A DNA stretch of 64,000 nucleotides, taken from Arthrobacter sp. Y81. GTDB lineage: Bacteria > Actinomycetota > Actinomycetes > Actinomycetales > Micrococcaceae. The number at the start of each line of letters is the position of its first letter. The stretch's first letter is position 1. Below the pieces are notes generated by a model. That model saw only the letters and a list, made by a program, of their open reading frames with translations. It was not told the DNA's origin and did not search any database. The stretch lies in assembly GCF_002929335.1 (NCBI RefSeq), contig NZ_PJIL01000003.1:62001-126000 (forward strand). The letters run 5' to 3'. Shown here in pieces: positions 1-10,719 of this stretch. The translations under genes were made by a program, and so were the position numbers.

Positions 1-2
1 TA

Positions 3-551
3 ACGGATGACGGGTTTGTCCTGGGCACGTTGTGCGCCGGTTCCCGCGAAACCGGCCGGATCAGTGACGAACAACTCCGCGGCCTCGAAATTCTGGCAGC
101 TCAAGTAGTTGACGTCCTGCACCTGGAACACCGCGCCCGGCAGCTCGCCCAGAAGTTCCGTCCGTCGCTGATCACGGACACCAAGAGTGAGATCGATTCC
201 TTCGAACCCTTGTCCGGGCACAGGAGACAAGGCTTGATGATCTCCCCCCGGAGGAGGGGCAGTGACCCCCTCGCCGCAGCCCAAGACAGCAGCCATGCTG
301 CTGCAAAGGAAAAAAGACAGCAGGACCAAAAGGCAAGCCGTCCTCTCTGCCATCGAGGCACTCGAACGCATTCACACTCCCATCACCATCGCCGAAGTTG
401 CGCGCCGGGCGCGGGTCAGCCCTTGGCTGGTCCGTCAGGAACCACCGTTAACCGAAGTCCGGAAAGCACAAAACAGGGCCTCGTCCGGGGACAGGGCGAG
501 AGGAGGAGCGGCGGAAGGTTCCGCTACTGCTTCGCTGCATGTCGAACGTGA
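3..551 (+). pseudogene. C-terminal remnant of a GAF-domain protein (5' end outside window)
   Basis: The frame is already open at the window edge. The first ~45 residues (GFVLGTLCAG, then DEQLRGLEILAAQVVDVL) match the last strand and helix of a GAF sensory domain. After about residue 60 the translation becomes low-complexity, Arg-rich and unlike any domain, and it overlaps the well-formed gene starting at 262 for 290 bp. The simplest reading is that the GAF gene lost its true 3' end when the downstream sequence was inserted. The GAF assignment is by motif only, and the real end of the homologous part (near base 180) is inferred. Confidence 0.45.
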
Positions 552-840
552 TCTGCTGCGACAGGAAAACCAGCGGCTCCGCCACCAGATACGGAGCCAG
601 CAGCGCCGCATCTCCGAGCTGCTCGGAGATGAAATCGACGGCACGGATACCCAATCCCAGCGCCTCCGCGTCCAGGAGTTGACGTCCCAAAACACCATCC
701 TCTCGGAACAGGCCAGCTGCGCGCTCCGAAAGATTGCCGAGCTGGAAAAGAGAATCACGTCGTTATCGGCTGACATCCACGCCGCGCACACGGTGAACCG
801 TTCACTCATGACTCGGCTGAACCGCCGGCAACAGTCCTAG
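262..840 (+). CDS. DUF6262/TnpC-like transposon accessory protein
   Basis: This 192-residue protein has a GTG start 5 nt after a strong GGAGG ribosome site. The N-terminal ~65 residues hold a basic helix, an 'ALERIHTPITIAEVARRARVS' -type helix-turn-helix and the 'WLVRQEPPL' segment typical of DUF6262. The rest (about 90-190) is a long Glu/Arg/Gln heptad coiled coil. DUF6262 proteins are known as the third gene (TnpC) of Tn554-type transposons, which move through two tyrosine recombinases. Those recombinases are not in the window, so this is a solitary remnant or the last gene of an element lying to the left. It marks a likely boundary of the accessory region. Confidence 0.6.
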   Translation: MTPSPQPKTAAMLLQRKKDSRTKRQAVLSAIEALERIHTPITIAEVARRARVSPWLVRQEPPLTEVRKAQNRASSGDRARGGAAEGSATASLHVERDLLRQENQRLRHQIRSQQRRISELLGDEIDGTDTQSQRLRVQELTSQNTILSEQASCALRKIAELEKRITSLSADIHAAHTVNRSLMTRLNRRQQS

Positions 841-856
841 CTGTCCAACAAATCGC

Positions 857-2218
857 CTAGTGCGGTGCGGCCAGCCCTCGTACGAACGGCGCCTTGCCCA
901 GGGCTGTCCGTTCGAGGTGATCGGTCAGGTAAACATCAACCCGCGTTTCCACGACGCCGGCCTCATTGAGCGCGCTGATCACAGCGGCGCGGACTCCCTC
1001 GATGGATACCCCTGGTACGAGGCCCGCCAGGAGCACGCGAAGCCCGGACGGCTCCTGGATGACCTGCCACCCCGCACTCCCGGCTTCATCGAGTACGTGG
1101 TGGAACACGATCGGATGGACATATATTTTGCCTGCCTTGCCTGGCAGCTGCAGGACGTCTTCGATGCGCCCTTCGATGTCCTCCAGAAGGGTGAAGGAGC
1201 GCCCGCATGGGCAGCCCCGTGCGCCCAGCCTCACTGTGTCGGACATTTCGTAGCGGATCAGCGGGAGGGTCCGGGAGAACAGGACGGTCACCAGGAGCTT
1301 TGCCCCTGTTGTCCCGGCGGGCACGGGGTTCCCGGCCTGGTCCACGGGTTCGATGATCAGCAGGTCCTCGTAGACATGGCGGTTGCGGTAGGTGCAGGGG
1401 GAGGCGATCCCGGCCGTTTCGGTGGCGGCGTAGACATCGTAGGGGGCGCTTCCCCAGGCCGCCTCCAGTTCCGAGGCGGTGTGCGGGCTTAGCACTTCGG
1501 AGGCGGACATCACACCCTGCGGTGAGATGTGCAGACGTCCGGCGCGCTGCTCTGCCGCGAGGGGTTTGAGTGCTGAGGCGTAGCCGACCAATATTCTGGG
1601 CTGGAAGCGGTTCAGCGCGGCGACCGTCTCATCCATGGGCGCGGTGACGTCCAGGCGGAGGGCGGGGACAAGTCCGGAGCGCAGGGATGCACCGACGACG
1701 GCGGACTGGTGTGTGGGGACGCGGGAGCTCACCAGGGCCATTTTCAGCGGTCGGGTCAGCCCGGCGGAGATCCCGGCCCAGTCGTTCGCGCGGGCGTAGG
1801 ACGCCAGGACGGTCCCCCATTCCGAACGGTTCCAGACGAAAGTTCCGCGCCGGCCCGTGGTCCCGGCCGTTGCCGCAGCCCACCACCGGCCTTTCCACGG
1901 CACCCCCGGGTCTCCTCCGCTCTCCGTCAGGGCCCGCAGGTGGTTCTCCAGATCCTCCAGCCTCAGGTCCGGTGTGGTGACGGCCTCGTCGAAGTGGTCC
2001 ATCAGGTCCGCCTTCGTCACGGGCGGCAGCCGGTTCAGGGGAGCGTCGTGCAGCCCGGCGTGATGGCGCCGATAGAACTCCGATCCTGCGTAGGCTGCCC
2101 GGCGCAGCTCCTGCAGGGCGTGTTCCTGGTGGGCGGTGATCCGCGCGGCGTCCCAGTGGTCCCTTCTCCGCCATGCGGCCCGCAGGAACAGCACCCGGGA
2201 GATGAGGCGGAGGTCCAT
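857..2218 (-). CDS. Phenylacetate-CoA ligase (PaaK/CapK)-like adenylate-forming enzyme
   Basis: A 453-residue member of the ANL superfamily, of the length expected for PaaK/CapK. The ATP-binding loop ATAGTTGRRG is at about 116-125, the YAATETAG motif at 263-270, GRIEDVL at 350-356 and a C-terminal catalytic Lys in TALGKAPF. A GCPCGR motif (335-340) resembles the cysteine cluster found in many PaaK relatives. The family activates a carboxylate with ATP and passes it to CoA or another acceptor; the substrate here is unknown. It starts 9 nt after the stop of the P-type ATPase, so the two are almost certainly cotranscribed under the copper-type operator at 4950. A link to metal tolerance is inferred from that context alone. 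Confidence 0.75.
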   Translation of the reverse strand: MDLRLISRVLFLRAAWRRRDHWDAARITAHQEHALQELRRAAYAGSEFYRRHHAGLHDAPLNRLPPVTKADLMDHFDEAVTTPDLRLEDLENHLRALTESGGDPGVPWKGRWWAAATAGTTGRRGTFVWNRSEWGTVLASYARANDWAGISAGLTRPLKMALVSSRVPTHQSAVVGASLRSGLVPALRLDVTAPMDETVAALNRFQPRILVGYASALKPLAAEQRAGRLHISPQGVMSASEVLSPHTASELEAAWGSAPYDVYAATETAGIASPCTYRNRHVYEDLLIIEPVDQAGNPVPAGTTGAKLLVTVLFSRTLPLIRYEMSDTVRLGARGCPCGRSFTLLEDIEGRIEDVLQLPGKAGKIYVHPIVFHHVLDEAGSAGWQVIQEPSGLRVLLAGLVPGVSIEGVRAAVISALNEAGVVETRVDVYLTDHLERTALGKAPFVRGLAAPH

Positions 2219-2227
2219 GGTGGGGGC

Positions 2228-4837
<2,610 letters not shown>

Positions 4838-4948
4838 CGTGCGTCCTTTCGCAGGGGTGTCCGTGGAGGGCAACGGGGAGATTCACCCGCTGTCGGACCT
4901 TCACTGCGTAGAGGCTCCCGCCTGAGACGTCGTTTTCCGGTTACCCCG

Positions 4949-4977
4949 AACGTATACCCCCTAGGGGTATACGTCAA
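4949..4977 (-). promoter_or_regulatory. CsoR-type operator inside the promoter of the P1B-ATPase operon
   Basis: Two perfect 10-nt arms, cgtatacccc and ggggtatacg, lie at 4951-4960 and 4964-4973 around a 3-nt centre. On the minus strand a TTGACG -35 (4972-4977) and a TACGTT -10 (4949-4954) are separated by exactly 17 nt, and the palindrome fills the spacer. TACCCC/GGGGTA palindromes are the known binding sites of CsoR-family Cu(I)-sensing repressors. The element lies 112 nt upstream of the ATPase start. Confidence 0.78.
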
Positions 4978-4997
4978 GGCGGGTGCGCCATGTCGGT

Positions 4998-5261
4998 TCA
5001 CCGTTCTCCGCGGGCGCGTCGAAGGACAGTGAGGCGGGCGGTGTATTCGCTCTCATCGATTTCGCCGCGGGCAAACCGTTCGGCGAGCAGATTGTCTGCG
5101 ATGCCCGGACCCGGTGCGCCGGGCTCGTACCGGGGGCCTCTTGCTCCCATGGCGCGGGCGAAGAGGATGATGGCGGTGATGATGGCGCCCCAGAACAGGA
5201 CAAAGCTGACCCCCATCACGATGTAGCCCCAGACGCCCATGTTGCCGTCCCAATACATCAT
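4998..5261 (-). CDS. Small SHOCT-domain membrane protein
   Basis: An 87-residue protein. The ATG at 5261 is chosen because GGAGG lies 8 nt upstream; the longer frame has no ribosome site. A Trp/Met-rich N-terminus (MMYWDGNMGVWG) leads into one transmembrane helix (about 12-38). A short linker is followed by a SHOCT motif near the C-terminus (NLLAERFARGEIDESEY), a short alpha-helical domain often attached to membrane segments. It lies directly upstream of the copper-type ATPase operon and resembles the SHOCT protein at 16313 in plan. The function is unknown; a role in metal stress is suggested only by location. Confidence 0.7.
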   Translation of the reverse strand: MMYWDGNMGVWGYIVMGVSFVLFWGAIITAIILFARAMGARGPRYEPGAPGPGIADNLLAERFARGEIDESEYTARLTVLRRARGER

Positions 5262-5307
5262 CGCTGTTTCCTCCCTGCGCACGGATGTACCAGTGCCTCT
5301 GCGTTCA

Positions 5308-5806
5308 CTATCGTCCCGGGCGGTGCGTGGCGTCAGAGTCTTTGGTCCCTCTGCTCTTCCCTGTTCCGCGGCGGGGTTGGCGGAGCACAAGCCAGAGGGA
5401 GGTCAGGACCAGACCGGTGCCGGCCGCTGCCACCGGGGGTGGCCGTTCCCCGGGAAGGAACAGGGAGACGCCGATGCCAATGACGGGCACGAGCAGCGTC
5501 CAGGCAGTCAGGAGGTCCAGTCGGGAGTGCGTGGCTTCTGTCCGCTCCGGCGCCGATGGCCATCACGGCGGTCCCGGCAAACATTGCGGCGAAGGCAACC
5601 GTGACATTCGTAACCCCCATCAGCGTGATCAGCGCCCAGGTCCGCCGCCCCCGGGGCAGGCCCCTGCGCCGAACCAGGCAGAGCAACAGCAGTGCTGCTG
5701 CCGCGATCAGTGCCCTCAGGGCCGCGAACCACAGGACCAGTGCGTCCTGCAGGCCCAGTCTGATGGCTAGAAAACACAGGCCCCATGGGGCGGTGATCCA
5801 GAGCAT
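5308..5806 (-). pseudogene. EamA/DMT-family transporter, internally deleted and frameshifted
   Basis: The 5' part (5806 to about 5540) encodes the first EamA helices, for example GLCFLAIRLGLQDALVLWF and GVTNVTVAFAAMFAGTAVM. The 3' part (about 5520 to 5308) reads, in another frame, LTAWTLLVPVIGIGVSLFLPGE and a last hydrophobic helix, which is the normal end of the second EamA repeat. Complete family members have ten helices in about 290 residues, so roughly 120 residues are missing from the middle and the frame is broken at the join. No functional transporter can be made. Confidence 0.7.
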
Positions 5807-5869
5807 GGTCCCGGGGCGGGTGCTCCCCTGCCCTCTCCCGCGGCTGGCCCGTTCATCGCGCGTCCGGGA

Positions 5870-6377
5870 TCAGGGGCCGAGCTGGCGCAGGTGGCACTGC
5901 TGGATCAGTTCGACGGCTTCGTCGATGTCATCGGTGCTCCGCAGCAGGCGGATGTCATCGGGGGCGATGAATCCCTGGTCCTGGAGCCGCTCCCGGATCC
6001 AGGCCATGAGCCCGGCCCAGTGCCCGGTTCCGATCAGGACCACGGGGAACTCATGGATTTTTCTGGTCTGGACGAGGGGCAGGGCTTCGAAGAGTTCATC
6101 CAGGGTTCCGAACCCGCCGGGAAGGACGACGAAGGCCGAGGCGTACCGGACGAACATGAGTTTCCGGGCGGAACCGTGCCCCCATCGTCCGGGCCACCGC
6201 GTAGCGGGGATCCCCGGACCCGGGGCGTGCCGATCCGAACACAGCGACTGCCTTGCCCACCCGAGCGGAGAGCAGGCCGAATCCGGCGTCGATTTCGGCG
6301 CTGATCCGTTCCAACCGGACCGTGTATTCGGCCGGGTCGGCCATTGCCGCGAGCAGTTCGTCGTCAGTCATTTTCAT
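5870..6377 (-). pseudogene. LOG-family (lysine-decarboxylase-like) protein, internally deleted and frameshifted
   Basis: The N-terminal part from the ATG at 6377 carries the strand and motif VAVFGSARPGSGDPRYA, typical of LOG/TIGR00730 nucleotide-processing proteins. The C-terminal part, in another frame, has MFVRYASAFVVLPGGFGTLDE, the hallmark PGGxGTxxE motif. The segment that normally lies between them (about 60-70 residues with the GGGPGIMEA motif) is absent, and the join just before RKLMFVRY changes frame. The start overlaps the stop of the ABC ATPase gene by 4 nt, so it was once the last gene of that operon. Confidence 0.72.
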
Positions 6378-7102
6378 GACGGTGCCGTTCCGGGGTGCAT
6401 GCGGCAGTTCAGGTTGTGTTCCCCGGGTTCTTCGGCTGTGAGTCGTCCGTCCTCGACGGTAATGACCCGTTTGGCGGCCGTCCGGAGCCGCTGGTCATGG
6501 CTGACGATGATGACCGCCCGGTTTTCCCGGCAGGCCGTTTCACACAGGAGAAGGGTCACGTCCTGGCCGGTCTTCGCATCCAGGTTGGCGGTGGGTTCGT
6601 CGGCGAGGATCAGCCGGGGGTCGTTGGCCAGGGACCGGGCGATGGCCACGCGTTGTTTCTCTCCGCCGGAGAGGTCCCGGGGCAGGTTCCGCAGCCGGTG
6701 TCCGAGCTGGAGCTGCTCCAGCGCCATCCGGGCCTTGGCGCGGGCCTCTTTCCGGGGCACTCCGGCCGTGACGAGGGGCATCATGACGTTTTCCTCCGCG
6801 GTCAGGGCCGACAGCAGATTGAAGGTCTGGAAGACGAAGCCGAATTCCTTCAGCCGCAGCCGTGACAGTTGAGCGGGTCCGAGGGTGGACGTGTCCTGCC
6901 AGGAGATGAGGATCCGGCCGGTCGTGGGGGACATGAGGGTGCCGATCATGGACAGCAGGGTCGTTTTTCCGGACCCGGAGGGTCCCATCACGAGCACAAT
7001 GTCCCCGGCGTCAACGCTGAGGGATACGTGGTCCACGGCGGTCACTGCGGTGTGTCCGGCCCCGAAGGTCTTGGACACGTCTTCGACCGAGACGACGCTC
7101 AT
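6374..7102 (-). CDS. ABC transporter ATP-binding protein (MacB/LolD type)
   Basis: A 242-residue nucleotide-binding subunit. Walker A GPSGSGKT is at 40-47, followed by the Q-loop (FVFQTFNLLSALTAEENV), the signature LSGGEKQRVAIA, Walker B LILADEPTANLD and the switch His (IVSHDQ). The sequence type is the MacB/LolD/FtsE group, whose members power mechanotransmission-type exporters rather than importers. It overlaps the permease gene by 4 nt (ATGA), so the two form one complex. The operon may begin at the methyltransferase-like gene at 9162, next to a CsoR-type operator. The substrate is unknown. Confidence 0.88.
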   Translation of the reverse strand: MSVVSVEDVSKTFGAGHTAVTAVDHVSLSVDAGDIVLVMGPSGSGKTTLLSMIGTLMSPTTGRILISWQDTSTLGPAQLSRLRLKEFGFVFQTFNLLSALTAEENVMMPLVTAGVPRKEARAKARMALEQLQLGHRLRNLPRDLSGGEKQRVAIARSLANDPRLILADEPTANLDAKTGQDVTLLLCETACRENRAVIIVSHDQRLRTAAKRVITVEDGRLTAEEPGEHNLNCRMHPGTAPS

Positions 7103-8205
7103 GCGCGGAACACTTCCGCAGGGTCTATACGGGCCAGCCGGCGGACCGGCAGCAGCGAGGACACCACGGCCATGGCCAGGGTGACGGCGAAAATCCAGGC
7201 CGCATCGAGCCAGCGGATTTCCGTGATGAACTCCGGAACAAAGGTTCCCGCGGCGGCGCTGACGGCCAGGGCGAGGTCCGCCCCGACGATGTACCCGAGC
7301 ACGGCTGCGGTGACGGCCTGCTCCACCACTACGGTGTAGAGCCGGCGGTTGCTCACCCCGATGGCCTTCAGGACACCGTATTCGCGTGCTTTTTCGATGG
7401 TCGAGGTGAAGATGGTCAGGCCGATGACGGTCATGCCCACGGCGATCCCGATCAGCAGCAGAACCAGGATGATCGGCAGGAAAGTGTCCCGGACGATGTT
7501 CGTATTGTTTTCCACGAACCTGTCCTTGGTGATGGCATCCACCGCCGGGTCGGCTTCGATCCGGGACGCGACTTCATTTGCGTCGGTGCTGTCTTTGACC
7601 GTGACGAGGAAGAAGTTGGTGGCTCCCGGAAGCTGGAGGATGCTTTCGGCGTCTTCCTTGGTGGCGAATGCGAAGGAGAAGCTGAGGATGTATCCGCCCT
7701 CGGAATAGCCGGCGACTTTCAGCGTCCTGCCGGCGACAGGGATGGTGTCCCCGATCCGAATGTTTTCGCTGCGTCCGACCACCCGGTCGATGATGATCTC
7801 GCCCTTGTCCGGGACGGCTTTGCCCTCGACCACCCGTGCGGGGGCCCCGACGTTGATCTCCGTGTCGTCGGCGATGACGTAGACGTTGATGTCCTTTCCG
7901 TTGTGCGCAAACGCGACGCGGCGGCCGCTGAACGGTTTGGCGCTGGCGACTCCTGGAACACCGGTGAGAAAATCCCGGACGGTCAGGGGCAGCACGGACG
8001 GGGTGTGGAACATGTCCGTCGCGCCGGTCTGGGTGATCCAGTAGTCTGCCGGCACGGTGCGGATGTATTCGCCGATCTTGTTGCTCCAGCCCTGGTACAG
8101 GCCCTGGATGCTCATGATCAGCAGCACGCTGAACGCCACCCCGCCGACGCTGATCAGCAGCCGGGTCTTTTCCTGGACCAGGTTCTTTATCGCCAGGAAC
8201 AGCAT
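7099..8205 (-). CDS. FtsX/MacB-type ABC transporter permease
   Basis: A 368-residue protein with one N-terminal helix (about 15-37), a large extracytoplasmic MacB-PCD-like domain (about 40-235) and three C-terminal helices forming the FtsX domain. The conserved EKAREYGVLKAIGVSNRRLY coupling segment and the terminal 'RRLARIDPAEVFRA' are both present. It partners the ATPase encoded just downstream with a 4-nt overlap. Such exporters move lipoproteins, peptides or antibiotics, or transmit force to periplasmic partners. The start is the ATG after a GGGATGGC ribosome site. No periplasmic adaptor gene (MacA-like) is adjacent. Confidence 0.88.
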   Translation of the reverse strand: MLFLAIKNLVQEKTRLLISVGGVAFSVLLIMSIQGLYQGWSNKIGEYIRTVPADYWITQTGATDMFHTPSVLPLTVRDFLTGVPGVASAKPFSGRRVAFAHNGKDINVYVIADDTEINVGAPARVVEGKAVPDKGEIIIDRVVGRSENIRIGDTIPVAGRTLKVAGYSEGGYILSFSFAFATKEDAESILQLPGATNFFLVTVKDSTDANEVASRIEADPAVDAITKDRFVENNTNIVRDTFLPIILVLLLIGIAVGMTVIGLTIFTSTIEKAREYGVLKAIGVSNRRLYTVVVEQAVTAAVLGYIVGADLALAVSAAAGTFVPEFITEIRWLDAAWIFAVTLAMAVVSSLLPVRRLARIDPAEVFRA

Positions 8206-8256
8206 GGAGCCATCCCCTCTGCCGTGTCCGGCCGCCCGGCCCTCACAGATCTCTGC

Positions 8257-9162
8257 CTACAGTTTCTGCCCGGTGACGGCGGGGCGGTGTCCGAACCGGG
8301 GGACGAACCCCGGGACCTGCCGGCGGTAGGCGGCATAGGCTGCGCCGAATTCGGCGTCCATCAGGCGTTGCTCCTTCCGGGCCAGGCGCAGGTAGACGAT
8401 GACCAGGACCGGGAACATCAGCAGGGTCAGCAGCGTGGGCCACTGCAACAGGAACCCGGCCATGATGGTCAGGAAACCCGCGTATTGGGGATGCCGCACC
8501 GTGCCGTAGGGTCCCGTGGTCGCCACGCGGTGGTCCCGTTGAGCCGCGAAGAGGACCTGCCAGGACCGGTAGAGCAGGATGAACCCTGCCGCGATCAGCA
8601 CGTTGCTAAGAAGGTGCAGCGGGCTCAGGTGCGGATCCCCTTGCCAGCCGGTGAGGTCCTGCCACAAATGACCGGAGTTGTGGTTCTGGAGGTCCAGGCC
8701 CGGTATCCGGTTCCCCAGCCATCCCGAGAGCAGGTAGATCGTCAGCGGGAAGCCGTACATCTCGGTGAACGGCGCCACGACGAACGCGGAAAATCCGCCC
8801 AGCGCCCGCCAGCCCAGTTTCGTCCTGGGCCGGACGAAGATGAACGCGAAGATGATAAACACCGCCGAATTGAGGATCACCAGCCACCACAGGTCATAGC
8901 TGTAGTCAGTGGACATGTCCGGCCCCTTCCCCGCCACCCCGGGCCGGCCGGCGCCGCCGTGACCCCCGTGGCCGCCGTGCATGAACATGTGCATGCCCAT
9001 CATGAGCACCACCCACAGGTAGGGCAGTGCGTCCAGGACATGCAGCCAGTGGTTGGAGATCAGGTACACGGCGGCTCCGGCAATGAGGACGGTCAGGGCC
9101 TGCGTCCAGGGCGGGGACGGCCGCAGCGGCGGGAACTGCTGCGGGTCGGAGATGCTGCTCAT
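8257..9162 (-). CDS. Isoprenylcysteine carboxyl-methyltransferase-like membrane protein
   Basis: A 301-residue multi-spanning protein with about six or seven helices. The C-terminal third carries the ICMT/PEMT signature GPYGTVRHPQYAGF and the RLARKEQRLMDAEFGAAYAAY tail that bind S-adenosylmethionine in this family. A His/Gly/Met-rich loop (MGMHMFMHGGHGGHGG) follows the second helix and could bind metal. The ATG at 9162 is preferred because the longer frame would read through the operator at 9266. It is divergent from the HMA gene at 9385 and upstream of the ABC exporter genes in the same direction. The methyl acceptor is unknown. Confidence 0.75.
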   Translation of the reverse strand: MSSISDPQQFPPLRPSPPWTQALTVLIAGAAVYLISNHWLHVLDALPYLWVVLMMGMHMFMHGGHGGHGGAGRPGVAGKGPDMSTDYSYDLWWLVILNSAVFIIFAFIFVRPRTKLGWRALGGFSAFVVAPFTEMYGFPLTIYLLSGWLGNRIPGLDLQNHNSGHLWQDLTGWQGDPHLSPLHLLSNVLIAAGFILLYRSWQVLFAAQRDHRVATTGPYGTVRHPQYAGFLTIMAGFLLQWPTLLTLLMFPVLVIVYLRLARKEQRLMDAEFGAAYAAYRRQVPGFVPRFGHRPAVTGQKL

Positions 9163-9256
9163 ACCCCCGAGTGTCCCGCCCGGTAGTACCCCAGAGGTGG
9201 AGCCTAACGGCCCGCAGTACGTAGAGGCGGGCGAGGCCGCCCGGGCCAGCCACCCC

Positions 9257-9285
9257 TTGCGCAAGATACCCCCATGGGGTATTCT
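9257..9285 (+). promoter_or_regulatory. CsoR-type operator inside the promoter of the HMA-protein gene
   Basis: Arms atacccc (9266-9272) and ggggtat (9276-9282) flank a 3-nt centre. A TTGCGC -35 (9257-9262) and a TATTCT -10 (9280-9285) are 17 nt apart with the palindrome in the spacer, the same geometry as at 4949-4977. The site lies between the divergent genes at 9162 (minus) and 9385 (plus), so it could control both. Confidence 0.75.
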
Positions 9286-9384
9286 TTGTGTGTTGCCAGT
9301 GACGTGGTTTGTCCAGGCCCGGGCCGTTACAGCCGTTCAACCGCAACAGCTCTTTCCTATCCCTCGCTTCAAAGGAAAACTGAC

Positions 9385-9729
9385 ATGTGCGGAACACTCG
9401 AAACACGAACCCAGCTCCCCCTGGCCTCCACGGCGCAGCAGGGCTGCAGCTGCTGCTCGCCCGCCGCCGAAACGCGTGTTGCGGCGACGGCCGCCGCCAG
9501 GTCGGAGGTTGCGGCATCCTCCGCGCAGTACTCCCTGGAAGGGCTGACGTGCGGTCACTGCGTCCGGACCGTTGAACAGGCCGTGTCCGGGGTACCCGGG
9601 GTTAAGTCGGCAGCGGTGGACCTGGTCCCGGGCGGAATGTCGCGGCTGAGCGTTACCGGCACCGCGGACCGGGAGGCGCTGGCTGAGGCCGTGCGCTCCT
9701 CCGGCTATGTCCTGGCCGGCGCGAAGTAG
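9385..9729 (+). CDS. HMA-domain copper-binding protein (CopZ-like with Cys-rich N-terminus)
   Basis: A 114-residue cytoplasmic protein. The ATG at 9385 follows AAAGGA by 8 nt; the longer frame overlaps the promoter. The N-terminus MCGTLETRTQLPLAS leads to a CSCC motif (21-24), then an HMA fold from about residue 48 with the Cu(I) ligand motif GLTCGHC (Cys 56 and 59) and the usual second half ending SSGYVLAGAK. It should carry Cu(I) to an export ATPase. The promoter holds a CsoR-type operator. The leader and first codons are shared with the chimeric gene at 18322. Confidence 0.87.
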   Translation: MCGTLETRTQLPLASTAQQGCSCCSPAAETRVAATAAARSEVAASSAQYSLEGLTCGHCVRTVEQAVSGVPGVKSAAVDLVPGGMSRLSVTGTADREALAEAVRSSGYVLAGAK

Positions 9730-9784
9730 CCTCCACACGCTCCGCCGGACGCGGTCAGCACGGCGCCCGGGACCGGCCCGGGGA

Positions 9785-10222
9785 TCAGTGGCCTCCGGTG
9801 TGGTTGCCGGTGTGGTCCACGGTGGGTACCGGGCCGGGAGTCACGTCCCCTCCGGTGCCGCTGATGGCCGGGCCGATGACGAACGCGGACAGGGAGAACA
9901 TGGCGGCGAAGACCAGCAGTCCCAGCGCCGGTGCAATCCAGCTGCCGAACCGCCGGTAAAGGCGGACCAGCATGGGAATGGACGCCAGGAGCCCCAGCGC
10001 CCCGAACAGCGCGGTGCCGCCGGATCCTGCCACGAGTGCGGTCCCGGCGAGCAGCCCGACGTGGTGCAGGACATGCGGCAGGAGCCCCATGATCAGGCCC
10101 ACGGCGCCGACCACCGTGTGCCACAGCGCGTGGAGCCTGCCCCGGACGGTCCGCACTGCCGGAACCGTCCCGCCGTCGGGGCCGGGCACTGGGTGCAGAT
10201 GGGAGGAGTGGTCAGCGGTCAC
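9785..10222 (-). CDS. Small membrane protein with His-rich termini, unknown function
   Basis: A 145-residue protein I cannot place in a named family. The N-terminus contains DHSSHLHP, and a LPHVLHHVGL segment starts the first membrane helix. Three hydrophobic helices follow (about 35-58, 63-85 and 95-120), and the tail ends VDHTGNHTGGH. His residues at both ends and at the first helix boundary suggest metal contact. It lies just downstream of the decayed universal stress gene on the same strand and convergent with the HMA gene. A role in metal handling is inferred from composition and place only. Confidence 0.6.
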   Translation of the reverse strand: MTADHSSHLHPVPGPDGGTVPAVRTVRGRLHALWHTVVGAVGLIMGLLPHVLHHVGLLAGTALVAGSGGTALFGALGLLASIPMLVRLYRRFGSWIAPALGLLVFAAMFSLSAFVIGPAISGTGGDVTPGPVPTVDHTGNHTGGH

Positions 10223-10270
10223 GGCCGCTGCTTCCGGCGCAGAGGTTCCCCTGGGGGGTCAATGGAGACC

Positions 10271-10719
10271 TCATTCGTCGCCGGTCCGGGACCGGGTCCG
10301 GACCACCAGCACCGGACACGACGAGTGATGAAGGACCTGCGTCGACACGGAACCGAGCAGCAACCCGGTAAATCCGCAAGACCGCGGGAACCCACCACCA
10401 GCAGGTCCGCGTTCTCGGCCGCCCGCAGGAGCACGGCGGCCGCGCTGCCCTGAACAACGTCACCGGTCACCGTCACACCCTCGCTGTCCACACGCTTCAG
10501 GGCCTCGTTCTGGAGGCGTCGTGCGGTCTGAGGGAAGACATCCGGGTCCCGGATCGGGCCTTCCATCCCGACCGTGACGGGAGGAACTCCCACGCGGTCA
10601 CGGCCCTGACCTGGCCGTGGCGCAGCCGCGCCTCCGTGACCGCCCATTCCAGTGCGAGGCGGGAGGGGGCCGAACCGTCCACCCCGGGCCACGATCCTGA
10701 ATCCTGTTTCGCCGCCCAT
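10271..10719 (-). pseudogene. Universal stress protein (UspA family), frameshifted
   Basis: Pieces of one UspA domain are spread over three frames. MGGETGFRIV (from 10719) is followed in a second frame by VDGSAPSRLALEWAV. The first frame returns with TARRLQNEALKRVDSEG and NADLLVVGSRG. A third frame gives GLLLGSVSTQVLHHSSCPVLVV and a stop at 10271. Put together these make a normal ~150-residue Usp with the ATP-binding G-x9-G(S/T) motif, so at least three frameshifts have occurred. Confidence 0.72.
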
